Numbered from the stretch's first letter, positions 26,768 to 37,088 are shown. The stretch is 64,000 nt of DNA from Parapedobacter koreensis (GCF_900109365.1 NZ_FNZR01000014.1:1-64000); one strand, 5' to 3'. The notes: generated from the sequence alone by a model not told the origin. Translations and numbers: made by a program.

Positions 26768-28615
26768 CACCTCGCTATTCCCCGATTTGTAATACAATAC
26801 GCCACCAAGTTCGTCTACCTTATATTCGGGTTTCTTGTCCCGCAGCACGATTTCCTTCTCCACCTTGCCCGAGCCCTTCCCTACTTTGACCAAGCCTACT
26901 CCGCCATCCAGATCGGTCAGGATAAACTGGGCATTCTCGGTCGCCGCCGTCGCCCGGAAGCGCTTGTTCATTTCCGCGAACGATGCCGATGCAATATTGG
27001 CAAAGCCCTCCTGGTAGGCTTTCATCTCCTCCCCATAGCTATTGAGCTGGTTGCTGCCGGCATAGGTGCCGTAGCGCCCGCCCTGGTAAGCCGCAGCAGC
27101 AGACATGGCCATCGAGGCCACCGCCAATACGCCGGTAGCCGCCTTGATGAAGCCCCCTTGCCCCGGTGATTTGTGGTACGTGTAGAATTTTTCCGTCCCG
27201 TCAAAATCAAGCAGCATCATGCTTTGGCTGGAAGCGAGCAGTAGCCCCTCATCCCTCACCAGCAAGCTTGTGGGCGCTTCTTTTTCCTTAAACGCAATCT
27301 CGGCCAGCGTGCTGATATCCCCCGTACGCTCGTCTATCGCCACCACTTCGTCTCCCGTACTGATGAGGTAGCGCTGGTGGGCCTTATCGTATGCACTCGC
27401 CACGGCCCGGGCCTTCTTGTACTTGATGGGCTTGTTCCAGATGGATTCCCCGGTGGTGAGGTTTATGATATCCGCATCCGTATCCGTGATGTAGATGAGC
27501 CCTTGGGGGGTGAGCGCCATGGTGTGGATGTTTTCGCCCGTTTTGAGGGGCTTTTTAAAGAGCACGCTGCCATCAAAAGCGATTTTATTGATCCCCCCTT
27601 CGTAGATGCCGAATAGGATGCCATCGTCCATCACGTAGAAATGCTGCACGAAACCGTTTGTCTTGGGGGCTTTCTCCCAAAGATCTTCGCCCGTAGCGGC
27701 ACTCAAAAACCCGATTTTCGACTCGGACGCCCCGGCAAGCCTGCCGGCGATGCCCTTTTTGCCCGAATTGTCTACATCGCTCACGATGGCCAGTCCTTGG
27801 GGCAATATCTCAAACCGGCTCACCTTGCCCTTTATCTTCCGCTCCTGCTTCCAGAGCTGTTCGCCGGTATGGCTTATTTTGTGCACGCGCGTATCGCCAT
27901 TGGCACGCTCTTCAAACCCGTAGATCTCCGTGCCCGATTCATCGGCCACGAGCCAGGTGACCTTATCCAAATCCGCCTCCCATTTGATCTGCCCGGTTTT
28001 GAAGTCCGCGCACACGAGGTTTTTTGTCGTGGGTACCAATACGTTGTCCTTGTTGAGGTAGGGCTCACCAGCCGCCTGTGGGACACTGTTGCCGGTACGC
28101 ACCTTGCCCGCACGGGCATCAAGCGACGAAAAGCCTTCCTGCTGGCCAGTGGCCAGATCATAGATGCCCACGGCCAGCATGTCGTTTTCGGCCTTGGTAC
28201 GGTTGCCCACCACCACCAATTTGTTTTGCGGGAGGAATACCTTGGCTTTGGCTACCAGCTTCCAGCCATTTTCTTCCGTGGCAAAGAGCACCTTGCCCGA
28301 TACCACGTCGATGACCGTCTTCTTCGAGCTCAGCAGGCTCCCCTGGTTGACGATCACATAGGGCGATAGCGGCACAAACTCCAGCTCTTCCTCTTTCACC
28401 TTGCCATACTCCTGAAACACAAAATGCGGTGCATCCGCACCCGGCTTGATGCCGGCAAAGCCCCCGCTGCCTGCCACCAGCAAGACGCCGGCATCCGTAA
28501 GATTCATCAATTCGATTTTTCCCCCCAGATCATAGGTGATGTCTGGCTGATCTTTTTTCTGTGCATAAGCTGCAACAATAAATGCCACCAGCGGTGTCAA
28601 TAGTATCTTTTTCAT
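26747..28615 (-). CDS. Secreted PQQ-like beta-propeller protein
   Basis: A 622-residue protein with a short signal peptide (MKKILLTPLVAFIVAAYAQ). Repeated blades of the PQQ/WD-like type run from about 30 to 500: VISGKVLFATEENGWKL, FKTGQIKWEADLDKVTWLV, SAATGEDLWEKAP, NLTTGESIWNKPI and DERTGDISTLAEI. A Gly/Ala-rich stretch (AAATGVLAVASMAMSAAAAYQGG) and a small C-terminal domain follow. No enzyme active site is visible, and a scaffold role is possible. Start at 28615 is set by the signal peptide. It converges on aat with a 21-base overlap. Confidence 0.65.
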   Translation of the reverse strand: MKKILLTPLVAFIVAAYAQKKDQPDITYDLGGKIELMNLTDAGVLLVAGSGGFAGIKPGADAPHFVFQEYGKVKEEELEFVPLSPYVIVNQGSLLSSKKTVIDVVSGKVLFATEENGWKLVAKAKVFLPQNKLVVVGNRTKAENDMLAVGIYDLATGQQEGFSSLDARAGKVRTGNSVPQAAGEPYLNKDNVLVPTTKNLVCADFKTGQIKWEADLDKVTWLVADESGTEIYGFEERANGDTRVHKISHTGEQLWKQERKIKGKVSRFEILPQGLAIVSDVDNSGKKGIAGRLAGASESKIGFLSAATGEDLWEKAPKTNGFVQHFYVMDDGILFGIYEGGINKIAFDGSVLFKKPLKTGENIHTMALTPQGLIYITDTDADIINLTTGESIWNKPIKYKKARAVASAYDKAHQRYLISTGDEVVAIDERTGDISTLAEIAFKEKEAPTSLLVRDEGLLLASSQSMMLLDFDGTEKFYTYHKSPGQGGFIKAATGVLAVASMAMSAAAAYQGGRYGTYAGSNQLNSYGEEMKAYQEGFANIASASFAEMNKRFRATAATENAQFILTDLDGGVGLVKVGKGSGKVEKEIVLRDKKPEYKVDELGGVLYYKSGNSEVLAYRLQ

Positions 28616-28738
28616 GGTTACTAATTGTGTTATTAAATAGTAGGGTAAAAGTATACCTACCCCGAACGCGGTGGTATCCGGAAAATCACGTATCCGCAAT
28701 ACGGGTTTTTACGTACGCAAAACCGGTAGGATTGCGTA

Positions 28739-28769
28739 TTGGCATGGCCTGCCGGCCAAGGTACTTTTG
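28739..28769 (+). promoter_or_regulatory. Promoter of the 28.8 kb lipoprotein gene
   Basis: TTGG at 28739-28742, a 19-base spacer and TACTTTTG at 28762-28769, 31 bases before the ATG. Confidence 0.55.
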
Positions 28770-28799
28770 CCTTTGTTATAAAGCCAAAACAACATCATT

Positions 28800-29573
28800 A
28801 TGCCAACAAAAATCAATACAACGATCATGTTCGTATGCCTTATTGCATCCTGCAACTGCTTCATTTTATCCTGCAAAAAGAAGGAAGACCCCGAGCCGCA
28901 GCTCCAAGCCACATTCCCCACGCCGAGCTACCCACAGCCCAGTGACGCCGATGCGGTACTGGTAGCCGTGATGGCTTCCGTGCCCGCGCCTGTGGATTTG
29001 CCCACGATACCGGGCATGCCTGCCAGTAGCCTGGAGATCCAATATGGCATGGGCATTGCCGCTTTTAAAGGAAATGCCAAAGCAGATAACGTGCGCTTAA
29101 ACGACACCGAGCTGAAATTTGCCAATGGTGTGCACATGTGGCAGCCAGATTACTCCAACCTGACGAATCCGGCCAACCTCACCGGGATCACCTTCACCAA
29201 TGGTGTCAACTGGAAAGTGACCAACCCGGCCATTGAAAAATCATTGACCAACTTGCCCGGCACACCAAAGGTGACCAGCGCCAAAACCATCACAAAATCG
29301 GCAGGGTATACCATCACCAACCAATCGGTAGGCAATGCCCAGAAGATATTATATGGCATCTACTCCGCCGATGGAAAATTTGTACTTAAAGAAGCTGACG
29401 GGGCAAGTACGCAGATCCATTTTTCCGCTTCGGAACTGGCCGAATTGGGATCTACGGAGCAAGGCATCATACAAGCCAATGCCTATGCTATCCAGGATGA
29501 GACCATCGGTGGGAAGAAAGTTTATTTCGTGCGCCAATCCTCGTATAGCCTGGTATCGGTGGCAATCAATTGA
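28800..29573 (+). CDS. Putative outer membrane lipoprotein, unknown family
   Basis: A 257-residue protein with a lipoprotein signal ending FILSC, followed by a charged, proline-rich linker (KKKEDPEPQLQATFPTPSYPQP). The body is rich in Thr, Asn and Gly with beta character. I see no known domain. The charged residues behind the lipid Cys fit the surface-export signal of Bacteroidota lipoproteins. It has its own promoter and overlaps the convergent response regulator gene by eight bases. Confidence 0.6.
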   Translation: MPTKINTTIMFVCLIASCNCFILSCKKKEDPEPQLQATFPTPSYPQPSDADAVLVAVMASVPAPVDLPTIPGMPASSLEIQYGMGIAAFKGNAKADNVRLNDTELKFANGVHMWQPDYSNLTNPANLTGITFTNGVNWKVTNPAIEKSLTNLPGTPKVTSAKTITKSAGYTITNQSVGNAQKILYGIYSADGKFVLKEADGASTQIHFSASELAELGSTEQGIIQANAYAIQDETIGGKKVYFVRQSSYSLVSVAIN

Positions 29574-30192
29574 CCAAATCGTGGGCAAAGGCATATTTGA
29601 TGAGCCCTACCATGTTGTTGCATTTGATTTTCCGCATGAGATTCTTGCGGTGCACTTCCACGGTACGATCACTGATGCACAGCCGCGCAGCGATTTCTTT
29701 ATTGGTGAGTTCTTTGACGATCAAGCGCAGCACCTCCACCTCGCGGTCCGTGAGCGATTCGTTTGGTTCGTGGTGTTTTGCCAATTGAAACAATCGCTGG
29801 GCGGCTTCAGCGCTGAGGTACGGTTTGCCCGCCAATACGGTTTCCATCGCGATGGCCAGATCGTCCATCGCACTTTTCTTGAGCACGTAGCCATCGGCCC
29901 CTGCCGAAATAGCTTCTTTGACGATAGACGCTTCGTCATGCATGGTCAGTACGATGGTTTTGAGCGCAGGGCGCAATATTTTGGCATGCCGGATGAGTTC
30001 CACGCCGGTCATATCCGGTATGGAATAGTCGGTCACCATCAAATCAGGGGCATTGACTTTAAGAAACGCCAGCGCGTAATTGCCCGATGTCATCGATGCG
30101 ACGATGTCAAACTTGGGGTCTTCCTTGAAAACCATTTTCAACCCATCCGTCAGGATGGGATGGTCATCTACCAATAAAACGCTGTGTTTCAT
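29566..30192 (-). CDS. NarL/FixJ-type response regulator
   Basis: A 208-residue regulator. The receiver domain is at 1-120 with acidic pair D9-D10, phosphorylation site D55 (MVTDYSIPD), switch Thr and K105 in LKKS. The LuxR-type helix-turn-helix at 145-205 has ESLTDREVEVLRLIVKELTNKEIAARL. It is divergent from the sensor kinase at 30262, which is its obvious partner. Start at 30192 gives the canonical MKHSVLLVDDHP. Confidence 0.88.
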   Translation of the reverse strand: MKHSVLLVDDHPILTDGLKMVFKEDPKFDIVASMTSGNYALAFLKVNAPDLMVTDYSIPDMTGVELIRHAKILRPALKTIVLTMHDEASIVKEAISAGADGYVLKKSAMDDLAIAMETVLAGKPYLSAEAAQRLFQLAKHHEPNESLTDREVEVLRLIVKELTNKEIAARLCISDRTVEVHRKNLMRKIKCNNMVGLIKYAFAHDLVN

Positions 30193-30261
30193 CGCCGGTC
30201 TTTGCAAAAAATTTTCTTGGACTGAACGCAAAGTTAACTTATTTTACGATTTTTATAGCAT

Positions 30262-32184
30262 ATGAAAACCTTTTGTAGACCTTTCCTCGCGTTGCTCATC
30301 GGCTGCCTGCCGTCGCTTTGCCGTGCCGCTACCCCAGAGACCGTGCCCGACGAAAGGCAGCAACTCAAACAATGGCTGGACGACTCGTATGAATACCGCT
30401 TCAGCAACCCCGATTCTTCGCTATACTACGGGTTTAAGGTGCTCGATGCCGCCAAGGCATCAAACCTGCGGGATGTCGAAGCCGATGCCCTGCGGAGCCT
30501 GAGCACCACCTACCAAGCACAGGGCGACTACCCACGGGCATTGGAATATGGATTCGAGGCCCTACGCTTAAGCCGGGAGCTGGATGACCCGCTCAAAACC
30601 GCGCATACGCTGAACATCCTTGGCATCACCTATGACCAGCAGGGCAATTTCCCCGAGGCCCTCCACCATTACCGGGAGGCCTATACCATGTATAAGGCCC
30701 TTGGCGATGATGAGTGGCTGGCGATGATCGCCGTCAACCTGGGCATATTGTTCAAGGGCCAGGGGGAGTACGAGCAAGTGATTCCCTACTACCGCGATGC
30801 CTACGCCATCTACCGCAAACTCGGCTTGCCCGCAGAAACCGCATTCTGCGAGACCAACCTGGGCTCGGTATTTTATTACACGCAGCAATACGATAGCTGC
30901 GTCTACTATTCATTGAAAGCGGAAAAAGCATTGGCCGAGCAGGGCTACCTGCAAATCCAGCCCACGGCCCAAAGCAACGCCGGGCTGGGCTACTTCGGCT
31001 TGGGCAGGTTCGGCGAAGCCAAGGACTACCTGGAGAAAGCGTTGGCGGCACACCGGAAATATGCCAACAAAAAGGAAATCGCTTTTGTGCTCATCCAATT
31101 GGCCCAGGTGTACCAGCAGCTCGGCCAACCCCGCAGCTCGTATGGGCTGCTTACCGAAGCCAGGCAAGTGGCGGAGGAGATCGGATCGGCCAAAGAGGCG
31201 ATGGACGCATCAAAGCTGTTGGCCGCATACTATGCCGGCCAAAACGATTACCGCCGGGCATACGAAGCATACGCCGCCTACAGCACGGTAAAGGACACCC
31301 TGTTTGAGGAAGAAAAAGCCCGCGCCCTTACCAACTACCGCATCCAATACGAAACCGGGAAAAAAGAGCAGCAGATCGAAATCCTCCACCAGGAGACAGC
31401 CATCCAGAAGCTGCAATTGCGGCAGCGAGGCCTGCTCCTGCTGGTCGCATTGGGCGTACTCCTTGCGGGTGCCGCCACCGCTTACCTGCTATTCAAACAA
31501 CGGCGGCTGAAGGCCGAGGCGCGCCTGCAACACGCCATCAGCCAGCAGCAGGAAAAGGCGACGCATGATGTGCTGGATGCTGAAGAACGCGAGCGCCGGC
31601 GCATTGCTGCCGATTTGCATGACGGCGTGGGGCAGCTCTTGTCTTCCGCACTGCTCAGCCTCAAGTTTGTAGACAAAGGCATGCGGGCCGGCGAGCCCAT
31701 TCCTTTGGAAACCATCGACCGGGCCATCCAGCTCGTCAAGGAAAGCTATGAGGAAATGCGCGACATATCCCACCAGATGATGCCCAATGCGCTACTCAAG
31801 TCTGGTTTCGTATCCGCCGTACGGGAGTTTATCGGGAAGCTGGACAACCCGTCGATAAAAATAAGCCTCCATGTATCCGGCCTTGATGACCGATTGGAAG
31901 AACGGACGGAAACCATCCTGTACCGCATCATCCAAGAGGGTGTCACGAATGTCATCAAACATGCGGCCGCCACCAGCCTGGCCATCCAGCTGACGAGAGA
32001 AACCGAAGGGATTTCGCTCACCATCGAAGACAATGGAATCGGGTTTGATGCCAGCGGCCTGGTCGAAAAAACAGGTATGGGCCTGAAAAACATCCAGGAC
32101 AGGATAGCCATCCTCAAGGGTTTTCTGGAGATAGACACCGCTCCCAGCAAAGGCACATTGCTGAGTGTATTCGTCCCTTCCTAG
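30262..32184 (+). CDS. TPR-containing sensor histidine kinase
   Basis: A 640-residue kinase of the NarX/DesK type. It has a signal peptide (1-23), TPR repeats at about 60-345, a coiled coil, one membrane helix at about 390-412 (LLLLVALGVLLAGAATAYLLF), HisKA_3 with EERERRRIAADLHDGVGQ, and an HATPase domain with QEGVTNVIKHAA, IEDNGIGFD and GMGLKNIQDRI. The TPR part lies in the periplasm, where it should bind a protein or peptide ligand. It is divergently paired with the LuxR-type regulator. The stop overlaps the end of convergent scpA. Confidence 0.88.
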   Translation: MKTFCRPFLALLIGCLPSLCRAATPETVPDERQQLKQWLDDSYEYRFSNPDSSLYYGFKVLDAAKASNLRDVEADALRSLSTTYQAQGDYPRALEYGFEALRLSRELDDPLKTAHTLNILGITYDQQGNFPEALHHYREAYTMYKALGDDEWLAMIAVNLGILFKGQGEYEQVIPYYRDAYAIYRKLGLPAETAFCETNLGSVFYYTQQYDSCVYYSLKAEKALAEQGYLQIQPTAQSNAGLGYFGLGRFGEAKDYLEKALAAHRKYANKKEIAFVLIQLAQVYQQLGQPRSSYGLLTEARQVAEEIGSAKEAMDASKLLAAYYAGQNDYRRAYEAYAAYSTVKDTLFEEEKARALTNYRIQYETGKKEQQIEILHQETAIQKLQLRQRGLLLLVALGVLLAGAATAYLLFKQRRLKAEARLQHAISQQQEKATHDVLDAEERERRRIAADLHDGVGQLLSSALLSLKFVDKGMRAGEPIPLETIDRAIQLVKESYEEMRDISHQMMPNALLKSGFVSAVREFIGKLDNPSIKISLHVSGLDDRLEERTETILYRIIQEGVTNVIKHAAATSLAIQLTRETEGISLTIEDNGIGFDASGLVEKTGMGLKNIQDRIAILKGFLEIDTAPSKGTLLSVFVPS

Positions 32185-32927
32185 CCGCCCTTTTGCGTCA
32201 CCCAGAAATTATTGAAGCCCAGCCCGCTCTGCAATTCCAGCAGTTGCTGCTGGAGCATCTCCAATACGGCCAGGAAATTATAGACAAATTGTACTTTATT
32301 TTCAGAGTTTTTGACGATGGTATTGAAATCCAGCTTTTTATTGATGGCCACCAGCGAAGCAATAGCTTTCTTCTGCTGCTCTATGGTATAGGGGTACTTC
32401 ACGACCGTATGCCGCACTTCTTTGCTCCGAGAGGCGTAGTTGTACATCAGCCGCTCGTATACCAGCATGAGCTTATACAGATCGAAAGTAGCCAGCTCCT
32501 CTCCCTGGCCGGCATATTCGCCCATGATGCGCAAATCCGTGGTGATATTGCCCCGCTTGGCCTGCATCAGCCGCTGCTCCTCCAGCAAGCGCAATTGCTC
32601 CGATACCTCCTTGAATTGCTTGTAAAGCACCAGCTTCTGTATCAAGTCTTGTTTGGGGTCTATTTCATTGCCCGCTTCATCCAGCTCGGGCCGTGGCAGC
32701 AGCATCCTGGCTTTGATGCGCATCAGCGTAGCCGCCACAAAAATAAATTCGCTGGCCAGCTCCATATTGAGCGCCTGCATGTGCAGGATATAGTCCAGGA
32801 AATCGTTGGTAATCTTGGCGATGGGGATGTCATGGATATTCAGCTCGTCGCGCTCGATAAAGAACAACAGCAAATCAAATGGCCCCTCGAATTGCGGGAG
32901 CTTTATTTCATATCCTTCTGTCTGCAT
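32181..32927 (-). CDS. scpA: Segregation and condensation protein A
   Basis: A 248-residue kleisin linking SMC and ScpB. N-terminal IKLPQFEGPFDLLLFFIERDELNIHDIPIAKITNDFLDYI is the family signature, and the C-terminal winged helix includes FNTIVKNSENKVQFVYNFLAVLEMLQQ. ATG at 32927 is used; the open frame to 32939 would need a TTG. No scpB is nearby, which is usual here. Confidence 0.9.
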   Translation of the reverse strand: MQTEGYEIKLPQFEGPFDLLLFFIERDELNIHDIPIAKITNDFLDYILHMQALNMELASEFIFVAATLMRIKARMLLPRPELDEAGNEIDPKQDLIQKLVLYKQFKEVSEQLRLLEEQRLMQAKRGNITTDLRIMGEYAGQGEELATFDLYKLMLVYERLMYNYASRSKEVRHTVVKYPYTIEQQKKAIASLVAINKKLDFNTIVKNSENKVQFVYNFLAVLEMLQQQLLELQSGLGFNNFWVTQKGG

Positions 32928-33113
32928 TTCAGTTTGCAAACTTACTCAACTTACCCCTGTCTTTCAAAACAATGTGCCTTGCCGCTTGTTTTTGTTTCAA
33001 TTAAACGTGCAAAAAGCTACATTTGCTCATGAAACATGATCCTTGAAAAATTTAGATACATCACCATTGGATAATTATTAGTTACTTTGTACCGTTTTTC
33101 CAAACCGGACACT

Positions 33114-35042
33114 ATGGAGATTGAAGCCGGAGCACTACTCAAAGACATACATACACCTGCAGACCTGAAGCGGCTTAGCCAAGCCGATTTGGCAAAGCTA
33201 TGCGGCGAACTGCGCCAGTACATCATCGATACGGTATCCGTCCATGGCGGGCATTTTGCGGCCAGCCTCGGCGTGGTAGAGCTCACCGTGGCGCTCCACT
33301 ATGTGCTCAATACACCATATGACCAATTGGTATGGGATGTAGGCCACCAGGCCTATGGCCATAAGATCCTCACGGGCAGGCGTCCGGTATTCCACACCAA
33401 TCGCGTGCTGGGCGGCATCAGCGGCTTCCCCAAACGGGGAGAGAGCGAATACGACACCTTCGGCGTAGGCCACTCTTCGACGTCCATCTCGGCGGCGTTG
33501 GGTATGGCGGTAGCCTCGCACTACAAGGGCGAGACCGATCGCCAGCATGTGGCTGTCATCGGCGATGGTGCCATGACGGCGGGCATGGCCTTCGAGGCGC
33601 TCAACCATGCCGGTATCGAAAAGTCCAACCTGCTGGTGATCCTCAATGACAATTGCATGTCTATCGACCCCAACGTGGGGGCACTCAAAGATTACCTCAC
33701 GAGCATCACCACCTCCAAATCGTGGAACCGCTTTCGTGACGATATTGCCTACGTGCTCACCAAGCTATCGGAAATCGGGCCCGATGCACTTGGCGTGGCC
33801 AAAAAAATCGAAAAGAGCATCAAAGGTACGCTCCTCAAAAACAGCAACCTGTTTGAATCGCTCAACTTCCGTTATTTCGGCCCCGTGGACGGGCATGACG
33901 TGAAGCGGCTGGTAAACACCCTGGATGACCTGCGTGGCATCCCCGGCCCCAAACTCCTGCATTGCATCACCGTGAAGGGCAAGGGCTATGCGCTGGCTGA
34001 AAAAGACCAAACCACCTGGCATGCGCCGGGCTTGTTTGACAAGATCACCGGCGAAATCAAGAAATCCAAGGCCGACAAACCCGTCGCACCAAAATACCAG
34101 GATGTCTTTGGGCATACGCTGGTGGAGCTGGCCGAAATGAATGACAAAATCATGGGCATCACCCCGGCCATGCCCTCGGGCTCTTCGATGAACATCATGA
34201 TGAAGGCCATGCCCAACCGGGCTTTTGACGTGGGTATCGCCGAGCAGCATGCGGTGACGTTTTCTGCCGGGCTGGCCACACAGGGCATGGTACCGTTTTG
34301 CAACATCTACTCCAGCTTCATGCAACGTGCCTATGACCAGGTGATACACGACGTGGCTATTCAAAACCTCCATGTGGTTTTTTGCCTGGATCGTGCCGGT
34401 ATCGCGGGCGCGGATGGCCCCACGCACCACGGAGCCTATGACCTCGCTTACATGCGCTGCATCCCCAATCTCAAGGTGGCAGCTCCCATGAATGAGGAAG
34501 AACTGCGCAACCTGATGTATACCGCCCAGCAGGACGGCATGGGTCCCTTCGTGATCCGGTATCCGCGCGGCCAGGGCGTCATGACCGATTGGCGGAGGCC
34601 CCTCAAAGCCCTCGAAGTGGGCAAAGGCCGCAAACTGTGCGATGGCGAAGACGTGGCCCTGCTCAGCATCGGCCACATTGGCAATGAAGCGACAAAGGCT
34701 TGCATCACCCTCAACGAGGAAGGCATCTTCCCCGCACACTACGACCTGCGCTTTGTAAAACCACTGGATGAAGCCCTCCTCCATGAGGTCTTCGGCCAAT
34801 TCAAGAAAATCATTACCATCGAGGATGGATGCATCCAAGGGGGCATGGGTAGCGCCGTGCTGGAATTCATGGCAGACCATGGCTACCAAGCATCCGTAGT
34901 GCGGCTCGGCATACCCGATGAGGTGGTAGAACATGGCGAACAGCAGGAACTTTGGAAACTATGCGGCTATGACAGCCAATCCATCATCCATACCGTGCGG
35001 AAAATAGCGGTAAGCCGCAAAACGGATGTCCTTGCCGGATAA
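33114..35042 (+). CDS. dxs: 1-deoxy-D-xylulose-5-phosphate synthase
   Basis: A 642-residue thiamine diphosphate enzyme making DXP from pyruvate and glyceraldehyde 3-phosphate, first step of the MEP isoprenoid pathway. Motifs: VWDVGHQAYGHKILTGRR, the ThDP motif GDGAMTAGMAFEALNHAG...ILNDN, the transketolase pyrimidine domain with AEQHAVTFSAGLA, and DRAGIAGADGPTHHGAYDL. Start at 33114 gives a normal family start; the frame to 33087 lacks family similarity. Confidence 0.95.
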   Translation: MEIEAGALLKDIHTPADLKRLSQADLAKLCGELRQYIIDTVSVHGGHFAASLGVVELTVALHYVLNTPYDQLVWDVGHQAYGHKILTGRRPVFHTNRVLGGISGFPKRGESEYDTFGVGHSSTSISAALGMAVASHYKGETDRQHVAVIGDGAMTAGMAFEALNHAGIEKSNLLVILNDNCMSIDPNVGALKDYLTSITTSKSWNRFRDDIAYVLTKLSEIGPDALGVAKKIEKSIKGTLLKNSNLFESLNFRYFGPVDGHDVKRLVNTLDDLRGIPGPKLLHCITVKGKGYALAEKDQTTWHAPGLFDKITGEIKKSKADKPVAPKYQDVFGHTLVELAEMNDKIMGITPAMPSGSSMNIMMKAMPNRAFDVGIAEQHAVTFSAGLATQGMVPFCNIYSSFMQRAYDQVIHDVAIQNLHVVFCLDRAGIAGADGPTHHGAYDLAYMRCIPNLKVAAPMNEEELRNLMYTAQQDGMGPFVIRYPRGQGVMTDWRRPLKALEVGKGRKLCDGEDVALLSIGHIGNEATKACITLNEEGIFPAHYDLRFVKPLDEALLHEVFGQFKKIITIEDGCIQGGMGSAVLEFMADHGYQASVVRLGIPDEVVEHGEQQELWKLCGYDSQSIIHTVRKIAVSRKTDVLAG

Positions 35043-35143
35043 CAGGTTTGTTACAGCCCGCTTTTTGTTTCGTTTCAGGATTTACTAACTTAGCTGCCAA
35101 TACCATATTGGTGGTTTACATCCATTTCTCAGAGCAACGCATC

Positions 35144-36793
35144 ATGAACTTAAAGAAACTGCGCTTCATTTTTTTGGCGACATGCCTGTTTTTCACACAA
35201 GCAAATGCCCAAGAATCCATTCCCCGGCCCAAGCTGGTCGTGGGGCTCATGGTTGATCAAATGCGCTGGGACTACCTCTACCGCTTTTATGACCGCTATG
35301 GCGAGGGCGGCTTCAAGCGTTTGCTGGGCGAAGGGTTTTCCTGCGAAAACACCTACATTCCCTATGTACCCACCTACACGGCCATTGGCCACAGCACGGT
35401 ATATACCGGCAGCGTACCTGCCATACATGGCATTGCCGGCAATGACTTCATCATCCAGCAGACGGGGCAGCACATGTATTGCACCCAGGATGACAACGTA
35501 AGCGGCGTAGGCACCGATGAGGCCGAAGGCAAGCAATCGCCCCGCAACCTGCTCGCCTCTACCATCACCGACCAGCTCAAGCTGGCCACCAACTTCCGCT
35601 CCAAGGTGATCGGCATTGCCATCAAAGACCGTGGGGGGATTTTGCCTGCCGGGCACTTTGCCGATGCCGCTTATTGGTTTGAGGGCAATTCGGGCAATTG
35701 GGTATCCAGCACCTTCTACATGCAGGAGCTCCCCGAGTGGGTGCAGCAGTTCAACGCCCAGAAGCTTACGGAAAAATACCTCCAGCAAGACTGGAATACG
35801 CTTTATCCCATTGAAACTTATGGCCAGAGCATCGAAGACGACAATCACTACGAAGCCACTTACCGCGGCGAGGAGTCGCCCGTCTTCCCCAAGAAGCTCG
35901 CGACCCTGGTGAAAGATAACGGCTTCGGGCTGATACGCAGTACGCCATTCGGCAATACTTTGACCCTCGATTTGGCCAAGGCCGCCATCAGCAACGAACA
36001 GCTGGGCCACAATGCCGGCGGGTTTGCCGATTTCCTCTGCGTGAGCCTCTCTTCTACGGACTATGTGGGCCACCAGTTTTCTGTAAACGCCATCGAAATC
36101 GAAGATACGTACCTGCGACTGGATAAGGAATTGGAAGCGTTCTTTGCTTACCTGGATGAGCAGGTAGGGCAAGGCGAATATACCTTATTCCTCACCGCCG
36201 ACCACGGTGCGTCGCACAACCCGCTGTTTTTCATGGACAAGCGGGGCAATGCCGGTTATTTTGACGAGCGCAACGCGCTTTCCGGTATCAACGCCCTACT
36301 GGCCGAAAAATTCGGGCAGGAAAAAATCGTCCGTAGCCTGATGAACTACCAGGTGCATTTGGATTATGACGTGATTAACGCCCATGATTTGGACGAGGAA
36401 GCCATCAAACAAGTGGCCATCAAATTCCTGCGCACGCTGGAAGGCGTGGCCTTCGTGACGGACATGGAAAAGGCTGGTTCCTCCAGCATCCCCGCGCGTA
36501 TCCGCGAGCGCATCGCCAATGGGTATAATCCCAAGCGCAGTGGATGTATCCAGATCATCCTCGAACCGCAGTGGTACAGTGGCTCTCCCCGCGCGCGGGG
36601 CACCACCCACGGTACTTGGGCTTCCTATGATGCCCATATTCCGCTGGTATGGATGGGCTGGGGCATCAAACATGGCGCCACCAACCGCGAGACACATATG
36701 ACTGATATTGCCTCTACCGTGGCTGCGCTGCTGCACATTGAGGAGCCCAACGGGAATATCGGGCATCCGGTGGTGGAATTGTTGGATGAATAA
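35144..36793 (+). CDS. pafA: PafA-type alkaline phosphatase
   Basis: A 549-residue secreted enzyme (signal peptide 1-22). It has D38 (VGLMVDQM), T79 as nucleophile (PTYTAIGHS), N100 (GIAGND) and the K161/R163 pair (AIKDRGG), almost exactly where the Elizabethkingia PafA active site has D38, T79, N100, K162 and R164. Later metal ligands are in SSTDYVGHQFS and TADHGASHNP. PafA is a constitutive periplasmic phosphomonoesterase that is not inhibited by phosphate. Its last codons (VVELLDE) are imitated at 37170-37194, see findings. Confidence 0.88.
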   Translation: MNLKKLRFIFLATCLFFTQANAQESIPRPKLVVGLMVDQMRWDYLYRFYDRYGEGGFKRLLGEGFSCENTYIPYVPTYTAIGHSTVYTGSVPAIHGIAGNDFIIQQTGQHMYCTQDDNVSGVGTDEAEGKQSPRNLLASTITDQLKLATNFRSKVIGIAIKDRGGILPAGHFADAAYWFEGNSGNWVSSTFYMQELPEWVQQFNAQKLTEKYLQQDWNTLYPIETYGQSIEDDNHYEATYRGEESPVFPKKLATLVKDNGFGLIRSTPFGNTLTLDLAKAAISNEQLGHNAGGFADFLCVSLSSTDYVGHQFSVNAIEIEDTYLRLDKELEAFFAYLDEQVGQGEYTLFLTADHGASHNPLFFMDKRGNAGYFDERNALSGINALLAEKFGQEKIVRSLMNYQVHLDYDVINAHDLDEEAIKQVAIKFLRTLEGVAFVTDMEKAGSSSIPARIRERIANGYNPKRSGCIQIILEPQWYSGSPRARGTTHGTWASYDAHIPLVWMGWGIKHGATNRETHMTDIASTVAALLHIEEPNGNIGHPVVELLDE

Positions 36794-36821
36794 AGAATTC
36801 GTTCTTCCGTGCTTCTTCGGG

Positions 36822-36854
36822 TTGAGGTCAAATCGTATATTTTTTGTAATTTTG
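36822..36854 (+). promoter_or_regulatory. Promoter of the small antitoxin-like gene
   Basis: TTGA at 36822-36825, a 21-base spacer and TAATTTTG at 36847-36854. A GGAGG ribosome-binding site follows, five bases before the ATG at 36870, which is stronger than usual for this genome. Confidence 0.5.
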
Positions 36855-36869
36855 TATCTGGAGGTTTAT

Positions 36870-37088
36870 ATGGCAACGATTTCAAATCCACATACAGAGT
36901 TAAATGCACTGCAAATTTCCTTATTGAGGATGTTTAATCGACCGATGTCCGAAAGGGATGTTCTGGAACTGAAAAATGTGCTGGTAAAACATTATGATAA
37001 ACTCCTGAAAAAGGAAGTTACTCGGATCGTAGAAAAAAAAGGATATACACAAGACGATTTTGATAACATGCTCAACGACGAAAGTTAA
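36870..37088 (+). CDS. Antitoxin-like small protein
   Basis: A 72-residue charged, helical protein (SLLRMFNRPMSERDVLELKNVLVKHYDKLLKKEVTRIVEKKGYTQDDFDNMLNDES). I recognise no named family, but the size, the strong ribosome-binding site and the one-base TAATG overlap with a PIN-toxin start make it an antitoxin. Its toxin partner is truncated, so it may be an orphan remnant. Confidence 0.6.
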   Translation: MATISNPHTELNALQISLLRMFNRPMSERDVLELKNVLVKHYDKLLKKEVTRIVEKKGYTQDDFDNMLNDES